A stretch of DNA of 64,000 bases, from the NCBI GenBank assembly GCA_002213445.1, contig NJIE01000008.1:372001-436000 (forward strand), written 5' to 3'. Origin of the DNA: Xenophilus sp. AP218F (GTDB lineage Bacteria > Pseudomonadota > Gammaproteobacteria > Burkholderiales > Chromobacteriaceae). Shown in pieces: positions 1 to 7,935 of this stretch. The position numbers and the translations under genes are program-made. The notes beneath the pieces were generated by a model. That model had not been told where the DNA came from. It searched no databases and saw only the letters and a list, made by a program, of their open reading frames with translations. How positions within the stretch are numbered: position 1 is the stretch's first letter; the number at the start of each line of letters is the position of its first letter.

Positions 1-2
1 GC

Positions 3-92
3 AATCAGCTGTGGCTGCGGCGCAACCCCTGGTTCGAAGCCGAGGTGTTGCCGGTTCTGCGTCAGCGCGTTCAGCAGCTGCTGGCGGTCTGA
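3..92 (+). CDS. C-terminal fragment of an unidentified protein
   Basis: An open frame enters from the left edge and ends at a TGA at 90-92, giving 29 residues that end in QRVQQLLAV. The reading frame shows normal GC-rich codon use, with amphipathic leucine/valine spacing typical of a C-terminal helix. The last 22 bases overlap the end of the convergent MATE gene, so both genes finish inside each other. The fragment is too short to name a family. The upstream part lies outside the window. Confidence 0.5.
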   Translation, partial: NQLWLRRNPWFEAEVLPVLRQRVQQLLAV

Positions 93-1507
93 GTCTGCTG
101 CCCGCCCAACTGGCGCAGCAGGACGAACAGCAGGCCGGCCATGATCAGCCCCAGCGCGCTGTTCACCAGCGGGGCGGCCAGCAACACGCCGTCCACGCCC
201 AGCCACAGCGGCAAGCCGATCAAGGCCGGAGCCAGCAGCAGGGTTTTGCAGCCGGTCATGATCAGCGCCCGCCGGGTGCGCGCCATGGCTTGCAGAGCGA
301 CGACGCCGACGATCAACAGCCCGTCCAGCGGCAGCGCGAACAGGTGCAGCTGCAAGCTGCGCTCGGCCAGCTGTTGCAGGTGCGGCGCGTCGCCGGCGAA
401 CAAGCCGGCGATCCAGCCGGGCGCGCCCAGAATCAGGAGCAAGCCCGCGCCGCCCAGGCCGAGGATCACCGCCAGGCCGTAGCGCAGGGTGGCGCGCGCG
501 CGGTCGTGCTGTTCCGCGCCGGCGGCGTGGCTGAGCAAAGGCTGCATGCCCATGGCCAAACCGTGGACCAGCAGCACGAACATCGCCTCGGTGTAGCCGG
601 TGACGGCGAAGGCGGCCACGTTTTCCTCGTTGCCGTAGCTCAGCAGCTGATAGTTGTGGGCGTACAGCAGCAGCGCCAGATTCAATTCCATCAGCAGATT
701 GGGGCTGCCCAGCGCCAGGAGCGCGGCCGCGCTCTCGCGATGCGGGCGCAGATCGCGCCAACCCAGTCGCAACCGGGCGTGCGGGCTGAAGAAGTAGCCG
801 AGACCGATAATCACCACCAGGCCCTCCGCCAGCAAGGTGGAGGCCGCCGCGCCGACCAGTCCCCAGCCCAGATGGGCGACAAACCAGTAGCACAGCCCCA
901 TGTTCAGCACCGCGCCGCAACTGAGCAGCAAGGTGGCCAATTGCGGCCGGCCATCGTTGCGCAGCAGCGCCGCCACCGCCATCTGCCCCATCAGCAGGAC
1001 GCTGCCGGTCAGCACCCACCCCAGGTAGTCGCCGGTGTGCGCGAGCAGTTCGGGGTTGGCGTCGGCTTTCAGCCAGCACAGCAGGCGATCCATTTGCCAC
1101 AGGCTGAGGACGGGAATCAGCGCGCCGCCGGCGCCGAGCAGCAACAGCGTGTTGGCCAGCGCGCGACGCGCGCCGGCAGGGTCGCCCGCGCCTTGCCGCA
1201 AGGACAGGCGGGTGGCGCCGCCCATGGCCAGCATGGCCCCCAGGCCGGTCACCAGCATGATCATCGGGTAGGCCAGGTTGATGGCGGCAAGTCCGTTGCC
1301 GCCCACGTAACGTCCCACGATCATGCCGTCCACCAGATAGTACAGGCCGGTCACCATCATGCCGGCGATGGAGGGCAGGGCGTAGCGCCAGAACAGGCGA
1401 TGGACGGGAAGGCGGTTCAATTCTTCGGTAGTGGTGCTGGCAAACAAGGGAGACTCCAGGGCCGATGCGGCGCATTCAGACAATCGCATCGTAGCATAAT
1501 TAATCAT
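71..1507 (-). CDS. MATE-family multidrug efflux transporter
   Basis: The protein (up to 478 aa) is almost entirely hydrophobic, with about twelve predicted membrane helices in two similar halves. The first helix region (YALPSIAGMMVTGLYYLVDG) is typical of MATE exporters, which use a Na+ or H+ gradient to expel cationic drugs across the inner membrane. The ATG at 1507 lies inside a 30-bp palindrome, so it is probably not used. ATG 1489 is possible. A TTG at 1447 has a good GGAG six bases upstream and would remove a polar extension. The gene is divergent from a TetR regulator, which probably represses it. The substrate cannot be told from sequence. Confidence 0.88.
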   Translation of the reverse strand: MINYATMRLSECAASALESPLFASTTTEELNRLPVHRLFWRYALPSIAGMMVTGLYYLVDGMIVGRYVGGNGLAAINLAYPMIMLVTGLGAMLAMGGATRLSLRQGAGDPAGARRALANTLLLLGAGGALIPVLSLWQMDRLLCWLKADANPELLAHTGDYLGWVLTGSVLLMGQMAVAALLRNDGRPQLATLLLSCGAVLNMGLCYWFVAHLGWGLVGAAASTLLAEGLVVIIGLGYFFSPHARLRLGWRDLRPHRESAAALLALGSPNLLMELNLALLLYAHNYQLLSYGNEENVAAFAVTGYTEAMFVLLVHGLAMGMQPLLSHAAGAEQHDRARATLRYGLAVILGLGGAGLLLILGAPGWIAGLFAGDAPHLQQLAERSLQLHLFALPLDGLLIVGVVALQAMARTRRALIMTGCKTLLLAPALIGLPLWLGVDGVLLAAPLVNSALGLIMAGLLFVLLRQLGGQQTQTASSC

Positions 1508-1525
1508 TCATGATTGATTAATTAT
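1496..1525. promoter_or_regulatory. 30-bp palindrome, probable TetR operator
   Basis: The arms ATAATTAATC (1496-1505) and GATTAATTAT (1516-1525) are perfect inverted copies. The 10-base centre is also symmetric around TCATGA, leaving one mismatched pair in 30 bases. It sits between the divergent MATE and TetR genes in an AT-rich island, and is the expected binding site of the adjacent regulator. Confidence 0.7.
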
Positions 1526-1573
1526 AGCATTGGCCGATAATGCCGGGTATTCCTTCGTGAAGCGCGAAAGCAG

Positions 1574-2215
1574 ATGGCAAGAAAAACCAAAGAAGAATCG
1601 CAAAAAACCCGCGACCAGATTCTGGACGCCGCCGAGCGCGTCTTTCTGGCGCGCGGCGTGGCGCACACCACGATGAACGACATCGCGGCGGCGGCCGGCG
1701 TGTCGCGCGGCGCGGTCTACGGCCATTACGGCAACAAGATAGAAGTGTGCCTGGCGATGACCGAGCGCGCGTTGCAAGACGACCGTTTCGGCCTGCTGCC
1801 GCCGCAGGCCAGCCCGCTGGAGGCGCTGGCGCAGGCTGGGCTGTATTACCTGCGGCAGTCGGTGGACCCCAGTTCGCTGCAGCGGGTATGGGAAATTCTC
1901 TACAGCAAGTGCGAGCGCAGCGAGGAGCACAGGCCGATTCTGCGCTGGCGCAAGCTGGCGGACCGGATGACCATGCTCTACATCCGCCGTCAGCTCAAGG
2001 CGGCCATCGCGCAGGGCGAGCTGCCGGCGGACCTGGACTTGCGTCTGGCCAGCCTTTATCTGTGTTCGGTGCTGGACGGGCTGTTTTGCATGCTCAAATG
2101 GGCGTACGAAGAGAATGTTCCCAACGCGATGGCCGACAGCGAACGCATGGTGCGCGCCACGCTGGCGGCCCTGGGCGGCATGACGCCGTTGCGTCATGCG
2201 CCTGTCGGCAAGTGA
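1574..2215 (+). CDS. TetR/AcrR-family transcriptional repressor
   Basis: This 213-aa protein has the N-terminal TetR helix-turn-helix at about residues 12-60 (TTMNDIAAAAGVSRGAVYGH), followed by an all-helical ligand-binding domain. The N-terminal pattern, basic MARKTKEE then TRDQILDAAERVF, is that of AcrR/TtgR-type regulators of efflux pumps. It starts about 50 bases after the palindrome at 1496-1525 and is divergent from the MATE gene. The inference is that it represses both itself and the exporter until an inducer binds. The start is set by an ATG after a purine-rich GCGAAAGCAG stretch. Confidence 0.88.
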   Translation: MARKTKEESQKTRDQILDAAERVFLARGVAHTTMNDIAAAAGVSRGAVYGHYGNKIEVCLAMTERALQDDRFGLLPPQASPLEALAQAGLYYLRQSVDPSSLQRVWEILYSKCERSEEHRPILRWRKLADRMTMLYIRRQLKAAIAQGELPADLDLRLASLYLCSVLDGLFCMLKWAYEENVPNAMADSERMVRATLAALGGMTPLRHAPVGK

Positions 2216-2367
2216 TTGTCGCAAAAGGAATATCCCGGTTTTGACGGGGCCGCTTGCGTGTCGGTTTCGTGAAGTTTTGAAGTGCTATGAGCAAAAACTC
2301 TAAAAAAATGGATTTCCCGTAGGCCAGGGGCGATAATGCGCCCAGTCCTATGGAGAGACCTAGCACA

Positions 2368-3636
2368 ATGAAGCGTGTTGATGATTTTCGCCTGCGTCTT
2401 GGCAAGCATGAAGTGGTGCCCATCATGATCGGCGGCATGGGCGTGGATATTTCCACCTCGGCCCTGGCTTTGGAAGCGGCCCGCCTGGGCGGCGTCGGCC
2501 ATATTTCCGACGCCATGGTGCCCACGGTTGCCGACCGCCGCTTCAACACCAAGTACGTCAAGAACAAGCTGCAGCAGTACAAGTTCAATGTCGACAACGC
2601 CGACAAGTCGGTGGTCCAGTTCGATCTTGGCCTGCTGGAGGAAGCCACCCGCCTGCACGTGGAGAGCACGATGCAGGCCAAGCGCGGCGCGGGCATGGTG
2701 TTCATCAACTGCATGGAAAAGCTGACGATGAACGCGCCCAAGGAAACGCTGCGGGTGCGGCTGCGCGCCGCGATGGACGCAGGCATAGAAGGCATCACCC
2801 TGGCGGCCGGCCTGCATCTGGGCTCGTTCGCGCTGATCGAAGACCACCCGCGTTTCCGCGACGTGAAGCTCGGCATCATCGTCTCGTCGCTGCGCGCCTT
2901 GCAGCTGTTCCTGAAAAAGAGCGCGCGCACCGGACGCCTGCCCGACTACGTGGTGGTGGAAGGCCCGCTGGCCGGCGGCCACCTGGGCTTCGGCATGGAC
3001 TGGGCCAAGTACGATCTGGCCGCCATCATCGCTGAAATCCGCGACTGGATGACGGCTGAGCATATCGACATCCCGCTGATCGCCGCCGGCGGCGTGTTCA
3101 CCGGCAGCGACGCGGTCGGCTTCATGGAAATGGGCGCGGCCGGCGTGCAGGTGGCCACCCGTTTCACGGTCACCCACGAATGCGGTTTGCCGGAAAAGGT
3201 GCAGCAGGAGTATTTCAAGGCTAGCGAGGACGATATCGAGGTCAACCAGCTGTCGCCCACCGGCTACCCGATGCGGATGATCAAGCATTGCCCGGCCATC
3301 GGCGACGGCATCCGCCCCAACTGCGAGGCTTACGGCTATCTGCTGGACGCCGGCGGTCGCTGCTCCTACGTGGACGCCTACCATCAGGCGCACGCCGCCA
3401 ATCCGGGGCAGCGCCGCATCCCGATCTACGACAAAACCTGTCTGTGCACCCATATGCGCAATTTCGATTGCTGGACCTGCGGCCACAACACCTATCGGCT
3501 GAAGGACACCACTCATCGCAATCAGGATGGCAGCTATCAGGTGCTGAGCGCGGAACACGTGTTCCACGACTATCAATACAGCGTCGATCAGCGCATCGCG
3601 CTGCCGGCGCAGGTCCGGGCGGAGTGCGCCGCCTGA
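2368..3636 (+). CDS. nitronate monooxygenase-family flavoprotein (NMO / 2-nitropropane dioxygenase-like)
   Basis: This TIM-barrel FMN enzyme oxidises alkyl nitronates in the characterised family members. It shows the N-terminal PIMIGGMGVDIST loop, a GPLAGGHLGF motif near residue 205, and the phosphate-binding segment IPLIAAGGVFTG with GAAGVQVATRF. Beyond the barrel is an extra C-terminal section rich in cysteines (CLCTHMRNFDCWTCGHN) that classical NMOs lack and that may bind metal. I chose ATG 2368 because GGAGAG lies ten bases upstream; an in-frame ATG at 2350 would overlap that ribosome site. It is a single gene with a terminator downstream. The physiological substrate is unknown. Confidence 0.8.
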   Translation: MKRVDDFRLRLGKHEVVPIMIGGMGVDISTSALALEAARLGGVGHISDAMVPTVADRRFNTKYVKNKLQQYKFNVDNADKSVVQFDLGLLEEATRLHVESTMQAKRGAGMVFINCMEKLTMNAPKETLRVRLRAAMDAGIEGITLAAGLHLGSFALIEDHPRFRDVKLGIIVSSLRALQLFLKKSARTGRLPDYVVVEGPLAGGHLGFGMDWAKYDLAAIIAEIRDWMTAEHIDIPLIAAGGVFTGSDAVGFMEMGAAGVQVATRFTVTHECGLPEKVQQEYFKASEDDIEVNQLSPTGYPMRMIKHCPAIGDGIRPNCEAYGYLLDAGGRCSYVDAYHQAHAANPGQRRIPIYDKTCLCTHMRNFDCWTCGHNTYRLKDTTHRNQDGSYQVLSAEHVFHDYQYSVDQRIALPAQVRAECAA

Positions 3637-3661
3637 CCGGCCTTGATCCGGCTTGAGTCTG

Positions 3662-3683
3662 GCCGCCTGCGGGCGGCTTTTTC
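3662..3683 (+). terminator. Rho-independent terminator
   Basis: The stem GCCGCC / GGCGGC (3662-3667 with 3672-3677) has a 4-base loop and is followed by TTTTTC. It ends the transcript of the nitronate monooxygenase gene. Confidence 0.75.
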
Positions 3684-3938
3684 ATTGGCGGAGACGCCGG
3701 AGAATTGGGGCGCATCGGCGCAGATTTCGGCATGCCATTCGCGTTGTTTGTTCTTGGATATTGACTGCTTGCCATCTTTTTTACACATCGGCTGCCGGAT
3801 GCAGTAGCATGCCGGCCTCGATCGGCTGGACTTGCCGTCCGGATTTGACCGGCGGCAAGGCGCGGCTCGGGCGGAAAGTGGTAATCGATACGCCGCAAGG
3901 ATGGCAGCAATGAATAGGACAGCAGCGGGAGCGGTGGC
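3684..3938. other. non-coding gap
   Basis: About 255 bases lie between the terminator and the YdjM-like gene. I see no convincing gene, RNA or repeat. The AT-rich part near 3740-3790 probably holds the promoter of the next gene, but no clear -35/-10 pair stands out. Confidence 0.4.
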
Positions 3939-4439
3939 ATGATGGTGGCCACCCATGTGGCCTTTGGCGCGTTTTGCGCCGTGGGCGCTGCCCTGTTGCT
4001 GCACGTGCCGCCGCTGGCGGCCGGCTTGCTGCTTCTGGGCGGCGTCGCCGGCTCGCTGCTGCCGGATCTTGACCACCCCAAGAGCTGGCTGGGCCGACGC
4101 CTGCCCTGGATCTCCCGTCCCATCGCCTACCTGTTCGGCCATCGCGGCATCACCCACAGCCTGTTCGCGGTTGCCGGCATTTTTTACGTGTGCACCGCCT
4201 GCCTGCATGAGTGGGGCATCAATCTGGGCCAGGCCATGCCCCTGGTGCTGGGCTTGTGCGTCGGCTACGCCTCCCATCTCGTCGGCGATTGGCTGACGCC
4301 GGCCGGCATTCCGCTGCTCTGGCCGATCCGCATCCGTTTCCGCGCGCCGCTGATGCTGTTCAGCCTGCCTTTCATGGAGCCGCTGGCGGTGACCGGCTTG
4401 TGGTTCGGCGCGGGTTTCCTGATGTCGAAAACCTTCTGA
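3939..4439 (+). CDS. YdjM-like inner-membrane protein (DUF457 family)
   Basis: This 166-aa protein has four to five hydrophobic helices. It carries the family hallmarks: an N-terminal THVAFG, then SLLPDLDHPKSW and GHRGITHSLF, with ASHLVGDWLTPAGI further on. The conserved His and Asp residues resemble a metal-dependent hydrolase site in the membrane, and family members are often described that way, but the biochemical role is not established. In E. coli ydjM is LexA-regulated; I see no clear SOS box here. A GGGAG lies about ten bases before the start, and a second ATG follows immediately at 3942. It appears monocistronic. Confidence 0.78.
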   Translation: MMVATHVAFGAFCAVGAALLLHVPPLAAGLLLLGGVAGSLLPDLDHPKSWLGRRLPWISRPIAYLFGHRGITHSLFAVAGIFYVCTACLHEWGINLGQAMPLVLGLCVGYASHLVGDWLTPAGIPLLWPIRIRFRAPLMLFSLPFMEPLAVTGLWFGAGFLMSKTF

Positions 4440-4544
4440 GCCGCTCCCTCGGCGGCCGTCGCGTCGCCGGTGTGCCATTTTGTTCCCGCTCTTCACGACT
4501 GTTAACGTCTCTTTTCCCGGTTTTTACTCGCGCAGGCTTGGTCA

Positions 4545-4570
4545 CTGATTTATACGAGCGTATAAATCAG
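4545..4570. promoter_or_regulatory. 26-bp perfect palindrome, probable CecR/TetR operator
   Basis: The two 12-base arms CTGATTTATACG (4545-4556) and CGTATAAATCAG (4559-4570) are exact inverted copies around AG. The element ends two bases before the ATG of the TetR gene at 4573, so it must overlap the core promoter or the transcript start. Binding there would shut off the whole five-gene export operon. Confidence 0.75.
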
Positions 4571-4572
4571 GC

Positions 4573-5232
4573 ATGGACGCCAATGAACCGCCTCTTTCCA
4601 CCCGCGAGCGCCTGCTGGCGCAAGGACTGCTGCTGGCCGCGGCCAAGGGCTTGCGCGGGCTGAAGGTGCGCGAGCTGGCCGCCGCCGCCGGCGTGAATCC
4701 CGGCGGTTTCGTCTATCACTTCGGCAGCCGCGAGCAGTTCATCGCCGAGCTGGTGGAGCGTTGGTACGCGCCGCTATATGCCAGCCTGGAAGCCGCGGCG
4801 ACGGCGGACGCCGGCGCGCCGGCCTTGCAGCGCTTGGAGGCGACGCTGTTGCGGCTGGCGGAGATGCTGGCTTGCCATGCCGGCATGGTGGGGCATGTGC
4901 TGGAGGACGCGCAGGCCGGCGAGCCTGCCGCGCGGGCGTTCCTGTTGGCGCTGCCGCAGCGCCACCCGCGCCTGCTGCTGCGGCTGGTTGAGCGCGCCCA
5001 GCGCGAAGGCAGCCTGATCGCCGCGCCGCCGCTGGCGCTGCTGCTGTTTCTGGCAGGCGCCGTCGGCTTGCCGCTGATGGCCGTGGCCGGGCGGCTGGCC
5101 GACAGCGGCTGGCTGCCGGGCGAGGCGGCCGGCTTGTGCCGGAACTGGCAGCGGCCCGAGGCGGTGAGAATGCGGCTGGCGTGGGCCTTGCGCGGCATCG
5201 GAACGCAGGGCGTCAATCAAGGGGACAGGTAG
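4573..5232 (+). CDS. cecR: TetR-family regulator of the YbhGFSR-type exporter (CecR-like)
   Basis: This 219-aa protein has an N-terminal HTH (residues about 25-60, VRELAAAAGVNPGGFVYHFG) typical of TetR regulators, and a leucine/alanine-rich helical effector domain. It is the first gene of an operon whose order matches E. coli cecR (ybhH/ybiH)-ybhGFSR, where CecR controls an ABC exporter affecting antibiotic sensitivity. The start is odd: ATG 4573 is only two bases from the end of a perfect palindrome and has no ribosome site. Translation is therefore probably leaderless, or begins at a downstream non-ATG codon. The next gene starts four bases after its stop. Confidence 0.83.
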   Translation: MDANEPPLSTRERLLAQGLLLAAAKGLRGLKVRELAAAAGVNPGGFVYHFGSREQFIAELVERWYAPLYASLEAAATADAGAPALQRLEATLLRLAEMLACHAGMVGHVLEDAQAGEPAARAFLLALPQRHPRLLLRLVERAQREGSLIAAPPLALLLFLAGAVGLPLMAVAGRLADSGWLPGEAAGLCRNWQRPEAVRMRLAWALRGIGTQGVNQGDR

Positions 5233-5236
5233 CGAT

Positions 5237-6220
5237 ATGCAAAAGCGAGTATTGGCCGCGGTGTTGCTGGTGGCTGCTGCCGCGGCGGCCGCGGGGTATC
5301 TCTTTTATCAGCGCGCCGGCGAGGCCCGGCGCCAGTTGACGCTGTACGGCAATGTGGACATTCGCGACGTCAGTCTCGCCTTCCGGGTGGCGGGGAGGGT
5401 CGCCGAAGTGGCGGTTGACGAGGGCGATTCGGTCAAGGCGGGCCAGGTGCTGGCCAGGCTGGACCCGGAACCCTTGCGCCACAATCTGGACAACGCCCGC
5501 GCCGCGGTAGACGCGCTGTCGGCGCGCAACGCGCTGATGCGCAAGGGCAACCGCAGCGAGGATGTCGAACAGGCCCGCGCCCGCCAGGCGGCGGCGCAAG
5601 CGGCGTTGGCGCAGGCGGAACAGGAGCTGGCGCGCCAGGCTGGCCTGGCGCCGGAGGGCGCCACTTCCCGGCAATCGCTGGACGTCGCCCGTTCGCAGCG
5701 CGACCAGGCCGCTGCCCAGTTGCGGGCCGCCAGCGAGCAGTTCAAGGCGATGGAACGCGGTTTCCGCCCGGAAGAAATCGCCGAATCCGACGCCCAGCTG
5801 AAACAGGCCAGAGCCAATCTTGACAGCGCCGGCCTCGCGCTGCGCGACGCGGTGTTGCAAGCGCCCAGCGACGGCATGATCCTGACCCGCGCCATCGAGA
5901 AGGGCAGCATGGTGCAAGCCGGCGCGCCGGCCTTCAGCCTGTCGCTGCGCAAGCCGGTATGGGCGCGCGCCTACGTCAGCGAAACCCAGCTGGGCCATTT
6001 CTCTTCCGGCACCCGGGTCCTCCTGCGCGGAGACACCCATCCGGACAAAGAGTACCGCGGCGTGGTGGGTTTTGTTTCCTCCACGGCCGAATTCACTCCC
6101 AAGTCGGTGGAAACCGCCGATCTGCGCACCTCGCTGGTCTATCGCATCCGGGTGGTGGTCAGCGATCCGGACGAGCAGCTCACCCAAGGCATGCCGGTCA
6201 CCATCCGGCGCGCGCCATGA
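5237..6220 (+). CDS. ybhG: HlyD-family periplasmic adaptor of ABC exporter (YbhG-like)
   Basis: This 327-aa membrane-fusion protein has an N-terminal signal anchor (residues 5-24), a biotinyl/lipoyl half-motif (VAGRVAEVAVDEGDSVKAG, near residue 55), and a long alanine/glutamine-rich coiled coil at about 85-200. The second half-motif (LQAPSDGMILTRAIEKGSMV) and a beta-barrel domain follow. Such adaptors bridge the inner-membrane transporter to an outer-membrane TolC-type channel. It lies directly behind the TetR gene and its TGA overlaps the ATG of the ATPase gene, showing translational coupling. The name follows the conserved operon order. Confidence 0.87.
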   Translation: MQKRVLAAVLLVAAAAAAAGYLFYQRAGEARRQLTLYGNVDIRDVSLAFRVAGRVAEVAVDEGDSVKAGQVLARLDPEPLRHNLDNARAAVDALSARNALMRKGNRSEDVEQARARQAAAQAALAQAEQELARQAGLAPEGATSRQSLDVARSQRDQAAAQLRAASEQFKAMERGFRPEEIAESDAQLKQARANLDSAGLALRDAVLQAPSDGMILTRAIEKGSMVQAGAPAFSLSLRKPVWARAYVSETQLGHFSSGTRVLLRGDTHPDKEYRGVVGFVSSTAEFTPKSVETADLRTSLVYRIRVVVSDPDEQLTQGMPVTIRRAP

Positions 6221-7935
6221 GTCCGTCGCCGACCATCGTCGCGCGCGGCCTGATCAAGCGTTTCGCCGGCAAGGCGGCGCTTGACGGCATCGATCTCAAG
6301 GTGCTTCCGGGCCGCATCGGCGGGCTGGTGGGGCCGGACGGCGCGGGCAAGACCACGCTGCTGCGGGTGCTGGCCGGTTTGCTGACCCCGGATGGCGGCG
6401 AGGCCAGCGTGTGCGGGCTCAATCCGGCGACCGACGGCGAAACCCTGCACGGCCGGATAGGCTACATGCCGCAAAAATTCGGCTTGTACGAAGACCTGAG
6501 CGTGCTGGAAAACCTGCGACTCTACGCCGACTTGCGCGGGGTGACGGGCGAGGCGCGCGAGCGAAGCTTCGCCCGCTTGCTGGCCTTCACCGATCTGGCC
6601 CGCTTTACCGACCGGCCGGCGGGCAAGCTGTCCGGCGGCATGAAGCAGAAGCTAGGCTTGGCCTGCTCCTTGCTGGGCGAGCCGCAGGCCCTGCTGCTGG
6701 ACGAGCCCGGCGTCGGCGTCGATCCGATTTCGCGCCGCGAGCTGTGGCGGATGGTGCGTGAACTGGCGAGCGGCGGCATCAGCGTGCTGTGGAGCACCTC
6801 CTATCTGGACGAAGCCGAGCTGTGCGACGAGGTTTGCCTGATGAGCGAGGGCCGGGTCAAGGCGGCGGGCAGCCCGGCCGAACTGCGCGCGGCGATGGCC
6901 GAGCGCTGCCTGCTGTTGACCGGCATCGCCGGCAACAAGCGCCAGGTGCTGCAGCGGGTGCTGCGCCAGCCGCAGGTGATGGACGGCGCGATCCAGGGGC
7001 GGCATGTCCGGCTGGTGCTGCGCCGCGCCGGCGAGCAGCCGGACCTCGCGGCTTGCCAGGCGGGTCCGGGAGCCGCGCTTTCGCCCGCAGCGCCGCGCCT
7101 GGAAGACGCTTTCATCAGTCTCTTGGGCGGCGGGCCGGGCGGCGACTCGGTGCTGGCGGCGGTGATGCCCGAAGTGGCCGGCGGCGGCGAGGACGCGGTG
7201 ATCGAAGCGCGGGCGCTGACCAAGCGTTTCGGCGACTTCGTGGCGACCGACGCCGTCAGCTTCCAGGTGGCGCGCGGCGAAATTTTCGGCCTGCTGGGCC
7301 CCAACGGCGCGGGCAAGTCCACCACGTTCAAGATGGAATGCGGTCTGCTCAAGCCCAGCAGCGGGCAGGCCTTGGTCAACGGACTGGATCTCAAGACCAG
7401 CCCCACCCAGGCCCGGCAGCAGCTGGGCTACATGGCGCAAAAATTCTCGCTGTACGCGCAACTGACGGTGCGGCAGAACCTGGCGTTTTTTTCCGGCATT
7501 TACGGCCTGGGCGGCGCGCGGCAGCAGGCCAGGATCGGGCAGATGGTGGAGGTATTCGGCCTGGAACCCTATCTGGACGGACCCACCGGGCCTTTGCCGC
7601 TGGGCTTCAAGCAGCGGCTGGCGCTGGCCTGCGCGGTGATGCACGAACCCAGCCTGCTGTTTCTGGATGAGCCGACCTCCGGCGTGGACCCAGTCACGCG
7701 CCGCGAGTTCTGGACTCACATCAATGGTCTGGCCGACAAGGGCGTCACGGTGATGGTGACCACCCACTTCATGGACGAGGCGGAATACTGCGACCGCATC
7801 GCGCTGATCGACCGCGGCAGGATGCTGGCGCTGGGCGCGCCGGACGAACTGAAAGCGCGCGTGGCCAGCGAGGAGCGGCCCAATCCGACGATGGAGGACG
7901 CCTTCGTCGAGCTGGTGAAAAGGGCCGGGGCATGA
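6217..7935 (+). CDS. ybhF: duplicated ABC-transporter ATPase (YbhF-like)
   Basis: This 572-aa protein contains two complete nucleotide-binding domains. The first has Walker A GPDGAGKTT, signature LSGGMKQK and Walker B LLLDEP. The second has GPNGAGKST, a degenerate signature LPLGFKQR and LLFLDEP. ATP hydrolysis would power the two permeases encoded next. The correct start is ATG 6217, which overlaps the preceding stop as ATGA; the frame stays open further upstream but only inside ybhG. The loss of the LSGG serine in the second domain suggests one of the two ATP sites is weak, as in many asymmetric ABC exporters. Confidence 0.88.
   Translation: MSPSPTIVARGLIKRFAGKAALDGIDLKVLPGRIGGLVGPDGAGKTTLLRVLAGLLTPDGGEASVCGLNPATDGETLHGRIGYMPQKFGLYEDLSVLENLRLYADLRGVTGEARERSFARLLAFTDLARFTDRPAGKLSGGMKQKLGLACSLLGEPQALLLDEPGVGVDPISRRELWRMVRELASGGISVLWSTSYLDEAELCDEVCLMSEGRVKAAGSPAELRAAMAERCLLLTGIAGNKRQVLQRVLRQPQVMDGAIQGRHVRLVLRRAGEQPDLAACQAGPGAALSPAAPRLEDAFISLLGGGPGGDSVLAAVMPEVAGGGEDAVIEARALTKRFGDFVATDAVSFQVARGEIFGLLGPNGAGKSTTFKMECGLLKPSSGQALVNGLDLKTSPTQARQQLGYMAQKFSLYAQLTVRQNLAFFSGIYGLGGARQQARIGQMVEVFGLEPYLDGPTGPLPLGFKQRLALACAVMHEPSLLFLDEPTSGVDPVTRREFWTHINGLADKGVTVMVTTHFMDEAEYCDRIALIDRGRMLALGAPDELKARVASEERPNPTMEDAFVELVKRAGA

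Noticed and set aside
11-1513. 500-codon open frame opposite the MATE gene
   Set aside because: The translation is rich in Gln, Ala and His with no domain, while the minus strand encodes an intact transporter.
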